A stretch of DNA of 64,000 nt, from positions 405,001 through 469,000 of the forward strand of contig NC_067302.1 of assembly GCF_020740795.1 (NCBI RefSeq). The letters run 5' to 3'. Every line of letters begins with the position of its first letter. The stretch's first letter is position 1. The DNA is from Apus apus (lineage: Eukaryota; Chordata; Aves; Apodiformes; Apodidae). This document shows, one piece after another, positions 10,167 through 23,887 of this stretch. Below the pieces are notes generated by a model. It was not told the origin of the DNA and did no database searches. It worked only from the letters and a program-made list of their open reading frames with translations. The translations under genes were made by a program, and so were the position numbers.

Positions 10167-12663
10167 GCCCGCCTCGGGCCGCGCCCGGCGGGGCCGAGCT
10201 CGGCGGCCGCGGGGGGAGGGGGCGACGCGTGTGTGGAGGGTCGGGTCCTGCCGGGGCGCGGGGCGCGGTCCCGGCCCCCCCGGCGCTGGGCCTGCCCTGC
10301 GGGGCTGGTGGGAAGCGCCGGGAGCTGCAGGGACCCGGGGGCAGCGCCCGGTGCCGGGAACCAGGAAGGGCCGACCCGGGGACCGGGGCTGCGACCGGGG
10401 CCGGCAGCAGCTTCGGCTCAGGGCAGAGTTACTGACCGATCAGACCGTACCTGTCACAGCTTGGGGTTCTTCATCACCTCGTGCTGTGATCCCGCTTGTG
10501 CGGTTCTGCAGTGCGGGGTTTGCCGTGCGGGCGGTGCCGTGCAGGGACATCTCACTGCTCTGCGGGGCAGCTGAGGTTAAGGTCCCACAAGCCATTACCT
10601 TACGAGCCGTTACATTAATTACTTCAGAGTATCTTTCTGCAGCTTTCATCTTCTCAGCTCTGCCATGCAACCTCAGCGGCAGTTATGACACCCTGGTCAC
10701 AGTATTGCTGGGTTTTTGTGACACATTGGATTGAAAAGCTATCACTGCCCTGTATGAGATGGATGCAATAGCTGTCATAATTTCTGAGTAATCTGAGACT
10801 TTGGAAGGATTTACACCTTCTCGAAGCACTGCCCTGTAAATATCAGATGTTAAGTTTTGAATTTAATACACTGGAGTACATTTTTAAAAATTAATTTCCA
10901 TGTGTTGTGTTGATGGGTTGGAGTACCTCTACAGCACAATAATGAATGATTTGCTAGCTTTTGTTTATCAAATACTAGTTATACTAGTTATATGACTAAA
11001 CAGAAAACTGGATAAAATATATTGACATATTTTAATTCAATGAAAAGCCTAGAAAGTGGTGTGTGTTCCCGTGTGCAAGTCGTGTTACGCATCAAGATTC
11101 AAAGCTTGAAGCAGATCATGTGTCATTGTGGACATAAGTAACTCAGTGCTTGTATTCTTAGTTACCAGAAATAGGATTCTTTTTTTCTTTTTCCCTCCCT
11201 GCAAGTCTGTGCTGTTTTCTGTTCCCTGAAAGGTGCTCTTAGAAAATGAATGTTTGTTAAAACTGTGATCAAAAAAGGAGCTGTCAGGATGGAGATGTAC
11301 AGAAAACTTTTGAGGCCTTAAATGGAATTGTGTCAGGGTTGAACAACTTGGTATTTTCTGGCTGAAACCAGCCATGTGTGCAGGCAGCTCAGCTCCAGGC
11401 AGGAGTGTCTCCTGCTGCAGCTCCTGGTGGCTTTATCACCTCAACCATGAGTAGTGGCACAGACTGGTCAGTTATAAGTTGAGGAAAGTCTTCAGCTTTT
11501 TCCTGCTTTGTATTATCATTAATTTATTATCTTCCTTTCATCCTAGTTTGTCTCAAAGTTTTTCCTTTCATGGGTTAAAGGGCAGCAAAAGGAGCATCTG
11601 TTCAGCAGTAGCTGCTCTGTAGCAGTGATCGGGGGATGGTTCATGTGGATGCTGTGGCTGGAGACACTTCAGTACTTGAGCAGGTAGCTTCAAATCCTTC
11701 CTTGCAGCCACCTCCTGAGCTCCAGTGAAGGTGCTGCCACAAGGGGTCAGATCTCCTACGGCGATACCCAAACCTGGTGTCTAGGAGTGTTGAGTGCAGA
11801 AAACAGTGCATGGCTTTGCAGGCTTTTCAGGGTGTGCTGTCATTTTGATCTACACCAGTCACTGCTCTCTTGTCTTTTCCAGGTTGTCACCAATCAGTCC
11901 CATAACTGGGCAGTACAAATAGAAAACAAGCTTTGTATTTAGAAAAATAATTTAGTAATATGATGAAGCTGATCTGGAACTTCTTCCATCTCTGAGATAA
12001 ACTCTTGAAGTTAAAGGTGTGGCTAGTCTAATTTCAGAGTTGATGGAACAGTTCTTCAGCTCTGCAGAAGCTGAATTTCCTCTGAGGTAATACCAATCTA
12101 CAGAGCTATTCTGACATTCCAAGAGCTTTCTTCTGAGGCTTGAAGTTTATGTTGTTTGAGTTCTGACAGTCCTGTTCTCAGAGTCACCAGCTGGAACATA
12201 ACACAAGGTGTATGGCAGCTTTACCTTGGGTGGTTGTTCATATTTCCATAAATACCAAACTGTCACATGTAATTCCATTTTGAAGATCCTACAAATCAGT
12301 CTCATACTAATGTCTTTTCTGTGCCGATTTTTTTGTTCTGTTTAGAAAGCGTAAGAAGTTCTTCCTGAAATATGAGCATTTAAAGATGATTGGGGAGAAA
12401 AAAGCATATTCAGGACCAGGTTCATTAGAAAAAGTAGATGGCTAATTATTCTTTAGAGCAGAAAAGAAAGTGGCAGCTGTTTCCAAAACCATACGGAAAT
12501 ATTCTGAATTATGCTTGATCACTGGTTTCCTGTATAAATTTCCCCACGCTGCTTTTTTGCGAAAGGCATAGCTGTTCTACCGTTGGGGAGAATACTGTCC
12601 CAGAAGACAGCTCTGTTAGTTCAAGGGTTTGAAGTTTAACATAGAAGTCTGGTCCCATTTCAC

Positions 12664-13230
12664 ACACAGAATCCCACAATATTAGGGGTTGGAAGGGACC
12701 TCCAAAGATCATCGAGTCCAACCCCCTGCCAGAGCAGAACCCAAACTAGGGCAGGTCACTCAGAAAGGCATCCAGACAGGTCTGGAAAGTCTCCAGAGAA
12801 GGAGACTCCACAACCTCTCTGGGCAGCCTGTCCCAGGGCTCTGTCACCCTCACAGGAAAGAAGTTCTTGCTCAGGTTGAGGTAGAACTTCCTGGGCTCCA
12901 GTTTGAATCCATTGCCCCTCATCCTGTCCCAGGGCACAAGTGACAAGAGGTTGTCCCTGCCTTCATGATGCCCTCATGTATTTATAGACATTATTTAGAT
13001 CCTCAGTCTTCTCTTCTCTAGACTGAACAGCCCCAGGTCTCTCAGGCTTTCCTCATCAGGCGGGTGTTCCAGTCTCTTAACCATCCTTGTAGCCTCCCTT
13101 GGACTCTCTCCAGTAGATCCCTGTCCCTCTTGAACTGGGGAGCCCAGAACTGAACACAACACTCCCAAGTGAGATCTCATCAGGGCCGAGTAGAGGGGGA
13201 GGAGAACCTCCCTAGACCTGCTGGGCACAT
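12664..13230 (-). repeat. CR1 LINE 3' fragment
   Basis: It begins with an antisense CR1 tail (CACAGAATCCCACAATATTA, then GGTTGGAAGGGACCTCC) and continues through about 560 bases of the 3' region, including the antisense GAGACTCCACAACCTCTCTG segment. It is 5'-truncated, as is normal for CR1. Similarity among the copies in this window suggests a moderately young element. Confidence 0.92.
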
Positions 13231-13899
13231 ACTTGCATTATATCTGGTGTTTTGTTCGATACCTTCATAAGAGCTCTTGAAATTTCAGAAGCCATTACCT
13301 TGGTTATTCTGTGTACTTTAAATCCCCATTTCTTATCCATCCAGAACTTTCAGGGTGCAGGGAGAGGAGCTGGCCTTTCTAGAAGATGAAGGGACTCAGA
13401 GATAACAGGGACTATTTTTTAATTCTTCATTATCTTGGTGGGTATTCTGGAGAGCTTTAGATACACACAGGGTTAAATTATTATTTTTTTTCTACTGTAT
13501 TGTTTCTACTGTATTGTAGTCATTTCTCATGCCAACCCTGCTGCTATGAGCTCTCTGAGTATCAGGAAAAAGTAATCCTGGCTTAAAAAAAAAAGGCAGT
13601 TTTAAAATACCCACTCTTGCCTGATCTGAAGTAAGCCACAAAGTCCCCATGTCAGTGATACCACTTCTATTAGCAATTTAAAATAAGATGTCAAAAGTAG
13701 TATGACAATTGTCTGAATTATTAATCTGTGTAGTAGCTTTCCAGGATCTAAAGAATTTAACTTTATGCTGAAGAAATAAGAGCACCAAGTTGATGAGTAA
13801 GTTTCTCCAATCTGAGTGAAATGGCCTTTTTTGTGGATGCTATTACAAAACCTGTATATAATTGGCCTTTACTGAAAATGCTTGATCTTTTCAGAAAAA

Positions 13900-14080
13900 A
13901 ACTTCTTTATTGTGAGCCCTGAGACAGGCTGCCCAGAGAGGTGGTGGAGTCTCCTGCTCTGGACACATTCAAACCGCATCTGGACATGTCCCTGTGTGAT
14001 GTGCTCTGGCAGGGAGGCTGGACTGGATGATCTTTTGAGGTCCCTTCCAGCCTCTAAGATTCTGTAATTCTGTGATTTCC
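13900..14080 (+). repeat. CR1 LINE 3'-end fragment
   Basis: A short sense-oriented CR1 tail runs from CTTTATTGTGAGCCCTGAGA through GGATGATCTTTTGAGGTCCC to the terminal ATTCTGTAATTCTGTGA. With the minus-strand copy at 12664-13230 it forms an inverted pair about 670 bases apart. Confidence 0.9.
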
Positions 14081-15357
14081 GAGCTACCAGAATCCAATAT
14101 ATGTCATGCAGCTTCTTTTTCCAAGGAGGGAAGTAAAAAGTAGACTAGTTCAAGAGAGTTTTTGGCATACTCCATTAACTGGAATAGTTAGAGTCAAAGA
14201 TGAGGGCCCTGTGGGGAATGCTGGGATGTTGACAGATTTTGGAGCTAAAAGGCAGCAGCAAATACTGTACACTGTTGTTTCTCACAGGTCACCTGGTACC
14301 TATGGTAAGCAAGAAGATACTAATTTTTTGTACTTTTGTTTAGCCTGAAGGTGTGTGTGTCATCTTCTGGTTCTGCCACACTTCAGTCCTGTCACTGGCC
14401 CAGGCCCTCACTGCCCCAGGGTCATGGTCACTCACCTATCTGCATTCACTTTGTGTTCTAGATTTTCTGCAGTTATCATCAACCTCTGAACATACAGCAC
14501 TATATTTGCTAGGATTTATCTTTCGTCTGGTTGGGGATTAATTCTCAGTTACAAGATCTGAGGAAAATGTATTTATACATTGGATGGATGAGTTTAAAAA
14601 AAAACAAAACAGACGCAAAAATAAACAAACAAAAAAACCACTGAAAAACAACCAAAATAAACCCCGCAAAATCCCTTGGTGGCCTTCAGTGCTCTCTGTT
14701 AACCCCTGTTAGCTGTTTTGGTGCTCTTTGTATGAAATACACACAAACCCACTATCACTCCCCCCCCATAAAGCTGATGTCACCACTGGGGCTGCAGGGC
14801 TGGCCCTGGGGAAGTCCCAGCCTGGGCTCCTGGAGTCAGTGGCAGATGGGAGCTGGGTGCAGGAACACACAGGTTGAGATAAAAGGCAGAGGAACGGAGT
14901 CCTTCCAGGACACCAGCCGTGGCTGAAGAGACCCTGATCCTTGTGATCCCTCAGATTTATCCTGAGTTTGAGGTGTATGGGATGAAATACTGTGTTTGGA
15001 CAATCTTGGTCACCTGTCTGGTCCACTGCTCCCCAAAGGAGGGTCACAGCTCTGACCCCTTTACTGCCTTTTGTTTCCAGAGCATGAGCAGTTTAGCGGA
15101 ACCAAGCCATGACCTTGGTTCTGCATGTCATTCTCCAGCAGGAACTATAAACATAGTGTTGTCAGTCCTAGAAGCAGATACTGACTGAAAAACACGCTGT
15201 TAATTTCATCAAGTGCAGCTACTTAAAAGAGACTTAACTGAAAAGTAAAATTACTAGAAAGAAAATCAGTTGTACCTTGGCTCAAACCAGGACACTATGT
15301 TTCCCCAAGTTTGGAGGAGAGGTTCACAATCAATGGGAAGCTGGTGAAAGCATAGAT

Positions 15358-16395
15358 TTACAGAAAGATTTGGGCTGCAGAGGACTTAATGAGGTAGCCT
15401 GCTTCAGTCTCCTGCTCATAGCATGTAGGTTGTTCAGGGTCTAGTTCACTTTCATTTTGAAAATGTGCAAGACTGGACATTTCACCACTCACACAGTGAA
15501 GAAAATTTTCCAGTTGAACTGGAATTTTCCGTGTCGCAATTTGTGACTGTTTTCTCTTTCTGTAGGCATTCGAGATGAGTCTGGCTCTGTTTTTCCTGTA
15601 TCTTTGTGGCCTAGCTTGAGAGAAGCCTTGCTCACTGCCAGGGCTCATGGGTGACTCATGTCGAACTTCTTCACCAGGATCTTCAGTTTCTTTCCTGCAG
15701 AACTGTGACCTCTCAGTTTGTTCCCAGCCTGCCCTGTTGTATGGGTTTGCTGCATCTGTAGGGCAGCATATAGCATGTGCCTTTGTTGAACTTCATGAGG
15801 TTCCTGCTAGCCTACTTTTCCAGCATGTCACAGTCCATCTGTATGGCAGTTCTGCTTTTCAGGCATGTGGACTGTACCCGCTGGTTTGGTCTTACCCCTA
15901 GACTTTTTTAAGAGCTGTTCTGTCCCATTCCACTGGTCATAATTAAGATATCCACTATCAGCTCTTGTAGGTGGCTTTTTGTTAGCCACCACTCATTAGT
16001 TTGTAGAACTGTAATCACAGTCCTTTGGATGTGGCAGCACAGAGTTGTTCATCCACCAGGTAGTCTGTCCATAATTTATACCTGCCCAGTGTGGCTGCAG
16101 GGATGCTGAAGGACTCCATGTTACTAAAATTGAGATGCAGAATAATTTACAGCTCTCTTCCTTCCACAGAGCCAAACATTTAATCAGAGAAGGCAGGTTG
16201 GCCAGGCACCATTTGCCTTTGATGGATCTGTGCTGGTTGTTCCCAGTCACTTTCTTGAACTTCAGGTGTGTGGGAATAGTCTCCAGATGGATTTGCTCCA
16301 CAGTCCCCCAAGACACTGAGTCAAGTCTGACTGGCCTTTCCCTTATTGCCTGTTTCAAAAGTGATATTTGCCCTGTTGCAAATCAGTCACCTCTT
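15358..16395 (-). repeat. old, diverged CR1 LINE
   Basis: Antisense CR1 landmarks are spread along this stretch. GAACTTCATGAGGTTCCTGC appears near 15789 and the segment that follows matches the conserved CR1 region before the RT end. Near 16200-16340 the antisense pattern of the CR1 reverse transcriptase appears (GGCAGGTTGGCCAGGCACCA, later CTGACTGGCC). Divergence is high and the reading frame is broken. The right limit meets an LTR at 16398. Confidence 0.62.
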
Positions 16396-16397
16396 CC

Positions 16398-17376
16398 TGT
16401 CATGGTCTGGGCCCAACAGGACAACAAAAAACCAGCCCCGTGGCCACTCACTTGACTCCCCTCCCCCACACACCCTGGGATGGGGAGGACAAACCCAACT
16501 AGAAGCTCATGGGTCAAGACAAAGGACAAGGAGGGTTCTTCCGACTGAGGTCCCGGGCAAAACAGACTCAACTTGGGGAAAAATAGTAATTTCACACTAA
16601 TCAAACACACGCAGGACACAGATACACACAGAGCAGGGCTCAAGTATGTTACCCCTCCCTTCTTCCTGGGCCCAAATCCCTTTGTTCCCAGTTTCTCTCC
16701 CTCCTTCTCCCCAGCAGCACAGGGGGATGGGGTTTAGAGTCAGTTCACAGGCTGCTGGTTCCTGCTGCTCCTTCCTTCTCAGGAATGATTCCTCACAGTC
16801 CTGCCCTGCTTCCCCATGGGGTCCCTCCATGGCAGAGTCCTCCACCAACCTCTCCTCCATGAGTCCTTCCCACCAGGCCCGGAGATGCTCCAGCACTGCC
16901 CACAGAGTCATGGGGGCTTCGGGAACAGGGGCTGGGCTCCCCTGGCCCGGGGGCTTCCACAGCTGCATCATCTGAGTCCACTGACAGCACATCCACATTT
17001 GCCCCTCCTGGAGCTTTCAGGGAATGTTCCACCATGCTCCTCCATGAATGCAGGGGGAAAGTTGCCATCTTCCCATGGGCTGCAGGGGATCTTCTACTTG
17101 GGCAGTTTCTTCCCCCTCTTCTTCATCAGCCTCGGGATCTTCACCCCAGCACTGCTGTCACTTCTCCAGCTCAGCTCAGCTTTTCTCTGCTTCTCACTCT
17201 CTGCTCTCAGGTTTTATATCAGATCTTTTATATGTTAATCACAAAGCCATATCTATTATCTTTCAAAGATGTGGCCTTGGCCACCTGAGCTGGGGGAGCT
17301 TTTAGTACCTGCTTACAGGAGCCACCCCTGGGGCCTATCCCCACTACCAAAACTATGTCAGAACCAAACCAGCACA
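16398..17376 (-). mobile_element. solo LTR of an endogenous retrovirus, ERVL-like
   Basis: The element is about 979 bases and has TG...CA ends. Read on the minus strand it starts TGTGCTGGTTTGG at 17376 and ends ...CATGACA at 16398. Internal landmarks common to abundant bird ERVL-type LTRs are present: a TTTTGGTAGTGGGG segment near the start, GGCCAAGGCC, and CCCCAAGTTGAGTCTGTTTT near the end. No internal retroviral genes are next to it, so it is a solo LTR. I did not find matching target-site duplications. The family name rests on memory of related LTRs, not on a database search. Confidence 0.72.
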
Positions 17377-18439
17377 CACTGATACGACCTTTCAAAGTGA
17401 TAGAAAGCAGCTCCTTCACCATCCTGTTTGGTCTTACGGACTTTCATGTGCGCAGCTTCCTTAAGACAGTCTCAGTCTTCCTGTACCATATGGTGTCTGG
17501 GAGCAGCAGGGACATGCTAGTGTGGCAGCAAGCCAGACAGCAGTGGTGGCCTCACCAGCCAGGTACAGTGCCTCAGGAGCCATGGGGTAGGCAGGGTGAG
17601 TCAGACAATGGCAGGTAGCTGGGTTAAGGCCAGAGCCCGGTTTGGCAGATGCATCCATAGTGAAGCAGCTCTGAGGTGAAGGCAGGAAGTAAAGTATATA
17701 GCTTAGGTGAGAGATACAGCTTAAAAGCAGCTCCTGAAGCAGGGAGTGATGACCTTTGCTGAAGTCTTCCATAGACCTTTCTGGAAAAGCTGTCCCCAGC
17801 ATCACCCAGTGTGCCATCTTGGCCCTGAACCTAGCTAACCAAGCCCCCAGGAAGAGGAATATCTGCTGGGGGCCCTGACAGGTGGCACGTTCTTCCTTTA
17901 AGCTCTGCCACATGGCACAAGGACTTGGGAGAGCTGAGAGCAGACCTTGATGATAAAGCTTGAAGCAAGGAGGACATTGCATACTGCAGCCTTTCCTACC
18001 GTATCACATTACCACTTAAAAAAGTTATCTCTGATACATTGAGAAATGACTTTTGTTCACCCCGCCATGTTGTCCTCGCAGCAGATACTGGAATGTGGTC
18101 TACGATCACTAGATTTCTTCAGCTGTTTAAGGACAGCTTAATTCACTTCTTGACAGAGGATCTGTAGTGGGCAGTCACCACCATAGTCCCGTTTTCTTTA
18201 CTAACCTTCTTATTCCGACTGTGCAAGATTATTAGAGGTCTGTCCGTCATCCCATAACACAGCTGGTTTGTCTGAGTGTTTTTGTTACCCTTTCTTACAT
18301 GTGCTGTCCCCTACTTTGTGGGTATCCCCTGACAAACCCAGTTTTGACTCTGACTCTGTTACTGAGCCCAGGGAGCAGAGGACAGAGTCAATTCACAGGT
18401 CACTTCAAAGGTGGTAGACAAGACAGCCCTGTAGTACCC

Positions 18440-19030
18440 TGATGTTCATGCTTAGAATGGTTTTGTCCAGCATTTTCACCAGTGATCTGGAGAAAGGGAT
18501 GACCAGAAAAATCTCCAAGTTTACTCATGAACTTTGGAGTCATAAAAAGTCTTCTGCCAGAAAGGCAGAAGGATGTTGTCAAACTGAGTGAGGTGACGGA
18601 AGAGCTTCAGTGTAGATGAATTTACAAGAATTTAAGGTAATACAGTTAGCTTGCTTTCCCTAAATTAACGGTAATTCATGGAAGGAAAAGCAATCTAAGC
18701 CGTATCTACATAAGGCTGAATTCAGAACAGGCAGTTAGGGCTCCAGGAGGAGAACCTGAGGACAGTGGCAGTTCACTGAAATTATTACTGAGTATAAGTG
18801 GCAGCCAAACAAAACCAACATTGGCTGTCATTAGGAAGGGTGCTGGAAACAACAAAGATATGATTTTACTGCTCTGTAGTAAAGCTGTGGTTGCAGGCAG
18901 ATCTTGTATACTAGGTGCAGCTCTGGTAGCTGTGTCTGAGGAGGGAGAAGAGAAGGGCAGAACAGTGATTGAAGGGGATGGAGCAGATGCCTTACAAAGA
19001 GAAACTGAAGGCTGGGCCTGATTTGGAGAG
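18440..19030 (+). repeat. old CR1 LINE, RT-end region
   Basis: The sense order of a CR1 3' half is recognisable despite divergence. It contains TTCACCAGTGATCTGGAGAA followed by an AAGTTTACTCATG segment, where the RT active-site region lies in intact copies. Near 18800 there is a CAAACAAAACCAACATTGGC segment, and near 18970 a GGATGGAGCAGATGCCTTAC segment. Frames are broken and the 3' tail is missing. Confidence 0.6.
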
Positions 19031-22000
19031 AGGATGTAATCAAGGTAGCAAAATCCTGAAGGCAGGGGACATGCTGGTAGCAGAGCTGCTCACCCAATCC
19101 TGCCCTACTAGGACTGCAGGCCCTTGGAAACCCATTGCAGAAGGTCTGTCTGTGGCAGGTCCTGAGCTGCCCTGGGCAGCTGCTGGAGCTGCTGCTTGCA
19201 GCCTGTTCGGAGAGGGACCAGGCAGTTCATGGGAGAGAGGTCTGTGGGGCTGGTGGAGGGTAAGGCAGGGATGTCCTCCCTGGTCCCATGCTGGTGGCTG
19301 CTGGAGGAACATGTTGGGGGCTGGGGGTGGCTAGGCTCACACACACCCACCAGCAGCAGCTGCTGGTGCTGCTCCTGGTGATGGTGCCCCGGGCTGGGCC
19401 AGAGGCACCACTTGTCTGACCCCATGGGGTGTTTCTGAGCTCACATCTCCCTCTGCCAGCAGGGCTGGTGCTCTGTGAAGCAAATGGTCTAATCTGCTTA
19501 ATTAAAAACAGTGACTCTTATCAAATAGCTGAGTGTTGAACAGCAGCATTTAAACTGTTTCCTTCCCCAGTAAAAAATCTCAAATATCCAGTACTTTATT
19601 ATTTCTGTTTTTCTTTTTTTGAGCAGGTTACTCTAGCAACTGGTGTTGCTAGGACAGATGTTCTCAGAACTGATTGCACCGTGCTAAATACCATGGCTTC
19701 CTCTAATGCAAAATAACAAATGAAATAAGTACTTTTACTGTAGTCACAACCTTTTTCATAAAATTGTGGTGAAAGTTGAGTACTGGAAGAGTTTCTCTAA
19801 CAGAACTATAGACTAATTTCCTAGTGGCTTCTGGTGGTAGCTATATGACTTTTTAATGTATATTAGTAAAGTAATTTTTTGAAAATAAAGTTTACAGCTG
19901 CATAATGTAAATAATTCCTTTTTTGTGGTTAATATGATACAAATTTCCTGTCTGACTGATAGAGGATTAAAAAATTCAGTCTCTTATTCAGGAAATTTCC
20001 TAATCTATCTGAATGTGTCTGAAGTGGCTTCTAGAAATTAAAGGTAGGATGAAAGTTTGTTTTAAAAAGCTTTTAAGAGAAACAGCATTTTTTTTTTCCT
20101 CCAGAGCTACAGCTCTAGGGATTTGAAACTCATTTATCTGTTATCTAAAATGCAGAAACGTGTGCGAGCTGCAGGATACTGGGTATCCTATCATTTGTGG
20201 CCGTAAGAATTAAATCCATTAAGTCTTGGTGCACAGTGAATCCTCATGAACAGAGGAGGTAATAGACTTTTCCTGCCTTTACAGAAAGTACTGTGCTTTG
20301 TTTTGTAACTAAAAGGTTAATAGTTTTGTGCCACATGAGCTATGCACATCAGATCTGGCGAGCAGAAGTTGCCAACTTGTTTCTGGGCTCAGTGGGAGTT
20401 GTTTTTTTTGAGGATGAAGTTGTTATTTCCAAATTTTCATTCTGTGAAAACAGTTCTTTTCCCCATTAAAAAATATCCCTGCTGTGTTTCAAAATTAATT
20501 TAACAGGATTGCATAAGAAGTGGGAAAGCAAGCTGTGGGCATGTCACTGTTCAAGAGAAGTGAACTGCTGACAGCCTTAACGTTGATAAGCTTTCAAGGA
20601 TTTAAAAATAATGTAAAAATTTATTTTAATGACATAGACATTGCTTAGGGTGAAACTATATTTCTATTGCCATAATTTCGGTAATTTTCTCAATAAATAG
20701 TGCACTTTTTTCTGTTTTAAGGATTTTTAATCAAGCCATGATTTTTCAGTCCTGTGAGACTGTGTTTACAGGCTTCTCATGGCCACTCGTACCTTCCAAA
20801 ACAGGGCACAGGCCTATCCCACAACTATCACAATGATTCTGTCTGAGTCTTCCCTGTTAATAAAGAAGGGAAGAGAGAGTGCAGAGAGATCAGTAAACAA
20901 TCTAGTGGATCTCATGGCAAAGATATATATTCTTTGGTGTTCTTCACAGTGTTTTGCAAACATCCGTGTGTGTATCTGGGTGTGTGGGGGTGTGCGTGGA
21001 GAGTGAGAAAAACAAAGAATAGCAGAGTACAAATCTTTGCTGTGAGACCCACTGGATTTTTTCAAGATACGGAATTAGCAGGCTGGTGTGTAGCACAGCT
21101 TTAATTCATTAACTCTTCTATTTGCTTTTTGTTTGTTTGTTTTTGTTTCAAAATGATTGCTCTTTCGGGCTGAAAAAGGAAAATATTAGAGAACTGTGCT
21201 GAAAAAGAGGTGGATTTGACAAAACAAAGTTTGAGATATGGTGCCTTGAAGATGGATTTTAAAGGCAATTTTTAAGAATTGTTTTAGAGTACCAAACTGT
21301 TTTCTGAAGAGTTGATTGGTCATAGTTGTGGGTATCACAATTTGAAGTTACAAACCCGAGTTCCATTTCCCATATTATTTCATTTGTGCTTTCAAACACT
21401 GGAGTAACGAACCTATTCTCATCTGCTTGGCAGTCATGGGATGACTGTCAGATACTGAGTGTGCAACCTTAATTACAATATTTATATATTAACTTGTGAG
21501 CACCACTGGAAGATCATTCCTTGTGTTCCTTGTAGGTCTATTTGTGAAAGCAAATGTATCAAGTATGTCATTCCTTGGTGGAGGAGGAAAGCTGGATGGG
21601 CCTCTCCTGCTCACCCCTGCCTTTCCCAACTTGTCGCTGAAGTTGCATTAGTGTCTTAAATACTGCAACTCCCTTTTCTTTAAAGTATTTTTTAAGTTTT
21701 TTGAGTTTGTATTCAGACTTGCCAAATAGAATGTTTTCCCCAGGCATCAAAAGCAGAGGGGAGATCCACCACATCCCACTGTGCCAAGTTCTGCTGTTCT
21801 CTGAAAGAAGCAGTTTCTCACGTGGTCAAAACATATTGCAAGGATGGCTTGGATCTCTTTGGCTGCACTTTCTGATCCCAAGTGGCTGTAGTGTAGCAGC
21901 ATGGGAGAGATTGCTGTGAAATGCTTCACTGGAACATAAGAGAAGCTTAGATCCTTCTGCTACCATTTAATTCATTTTTTTGCTGCTCTTCATGGTAAAG

Positions 22001-23887
22001 TGCTGGGGCTGGAGGAAATACGGAGTGGGAATAACTGCATAGGTTACATTATTATGCATACAAACCATTTTATTTTAACTTTCTGTTTAATAGATAGAAT
22101 TTTATTACCCTAACTAAAGTTTAGTTCTTAGAAATAATGGTTATTTTAAAGTAATATAAAACCATATTCAAACAGTTTTTGGTTTTGTTTTTTTTTCTAA
22201 TCAGTATAATTACTGCCTGTAATTTATCACAATATCCCTGACTTTAACTATTTGCAGCTCAACAGAAGAACTGTTCCTCAGCAGAAATGTTATATTCAAA
22301 GCCAAGGCAGATGGGCTTGAAACAAACAGAATGAAAGTAAATAGCAGTCCAGCCTGATGCTCATAGTGGGCAGCTTTCAGAAATTATATCTGCTGTATCT
22401 AGTTTGAGAGAGTCTGACCAAGCCAGACTTTGCCTTTTAGGATATTTTAAACAGGATTTAGTGCAAGAAACTGTATGCAGCTTGCTGGGTCTTTTATTGG
22501 CATAGTGATCTTGTCCAGAACCGAAGGCAGGCAACTGCTCTGTGTGATTCTGCCATCCATTCCTCTGCTTTGATGCCTTCTGTTTCGAAGTTTAGATGAA
22601 CGTGTCTACAAATTGAGCAAGCAAAATAAAACAATGTGCAAAACACCTGTTCTTGATATTCTATACTATTGGTGTTCTGTGTAGGTTGGAATTAATCTAG
22701 AATGGCTGTTCAAGCCTAGAGTAAATTTAAAATACTGTTTAATTGATATATTACAAATTAATTTCCATTAGGTAAATAATGAAAAACACCCCCCAAAGGG
22801 AAAAAAGTGTGGTATTTTGCTGGTTTCTGGCAAGTAACACTTGACTAATTTTTCTGAACTTTTCTTTCATTGCTGCAGCTCATTTGATGACTTGTTGCAC
22901 ACTGAGTTTGGTTTTGTGCTGGTTTTCTCATTCACAAGCTCAGTGGCCCACGGCAGTATTCTTACTGACAGAATCTACTTTCTGGAACTCCCTCTCACAA
23001 AAAAAAAAAAAAAGACAGAGGGAAAAAGTGACCAAACCCCAGCTGCCCCCAAACCTGTCACTGATATCTTCTCTGAGGTTAGCAATCATCAGTCCCCTTT
23101 AGGAAGCTGTGGCTGTGTGTGGGAAGGGAGCAGGGCTGATAGGGAGCAGGGCTGCCTGTGGTGGCTGTTCCCTGCCTGGCAGATGCCCTGGCACCCAGTC
23201 ATGGTGCACTTCTGATGTGGTGCACCTGTAGGAATTCGGACTCTGGACCCAGAGATATCAAGGATATGCTTTGATCTCTTGTGATCACTTACAATAACAT
23301 TCCATAATATAAACGGTGTGACAAGGTTATCTCAAACACAGTTGCATTGGTTTATATATAAGTTAAAAATATAGTTTGGAGATTTGCACATAGACCCCCC
23401 CCCAAACCATGTTATTTATCTCCAGTTTTTAAAAATCAGCTTTGCTCAAGAGGAGCAGCTTGCTACCTAAGATAATACACAAAATTGGCTGCAGCACAGC
23501 AGAGCCAGGGTGCAGGGTTTTTTTTGGAACCAAAGCCCTGGGCAGTGGGTGGGCCCATACCTCTCCTGCAGAGCAAGAAGGTGGCTCTCAGCACCCAGAG
23601 GTGCCCAGGGCTGGCAGGGTGCTGCCCTGGGCTGTGTGCCTGCCCGGGGGGATTAGCCATGTTGGAGGGTGCTGTGGGGGAAATGAGCACAGCCAGAGCA
23701 GCTCCCGGGATCCTCCTCCCCGGGGCTTCATCGCTGCAGCTCCCAGCAGCTTCACTCAGGCTCTCCCTGAAGGAAAGAGGGAGGCAGATCCTTCCCTGCC
23801 TTTGTGCTCCCAAAGGGGATGGCAGGGAGAGGGTTTGCCTTGCTCATGGCCCAAGTGCTTTCCGTGTCTGGCCACAAGAAGTCCTGT

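Larger units (their letters stand above)
9430..10440 (+). promoter_or_regulatory. EYA3: EYA3 CpG-island promoter
   Basis: A sharp rise in G+C and CpG content begins near 9430 and fades after about 10440, in otherwise AT-rich sequence. The core upstream of the exon 1 donor has no TATA box. It has ETS-type sites, CACTTCCG at 9957-9964 and CTTCCGG at 9980-9986, and a GC box GGGCGGGGC at 9994-10002. This is the usual make-up of a housekeeping promoter with dispersed start sites. The island also spans a CR1 fragment at about 9598-9760 and a 14-base tandem repeat at 10111-10166. A second donor-like G|GTAGGC at 9536 could close an alternative first exon. Confidence 0.8.

Noticed and set aside
16597-17238. 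Overlapping open frames of 80-140 codons on both strands
   Set aside because: They fall inside the solo LTR, which is not expected to encode protein.
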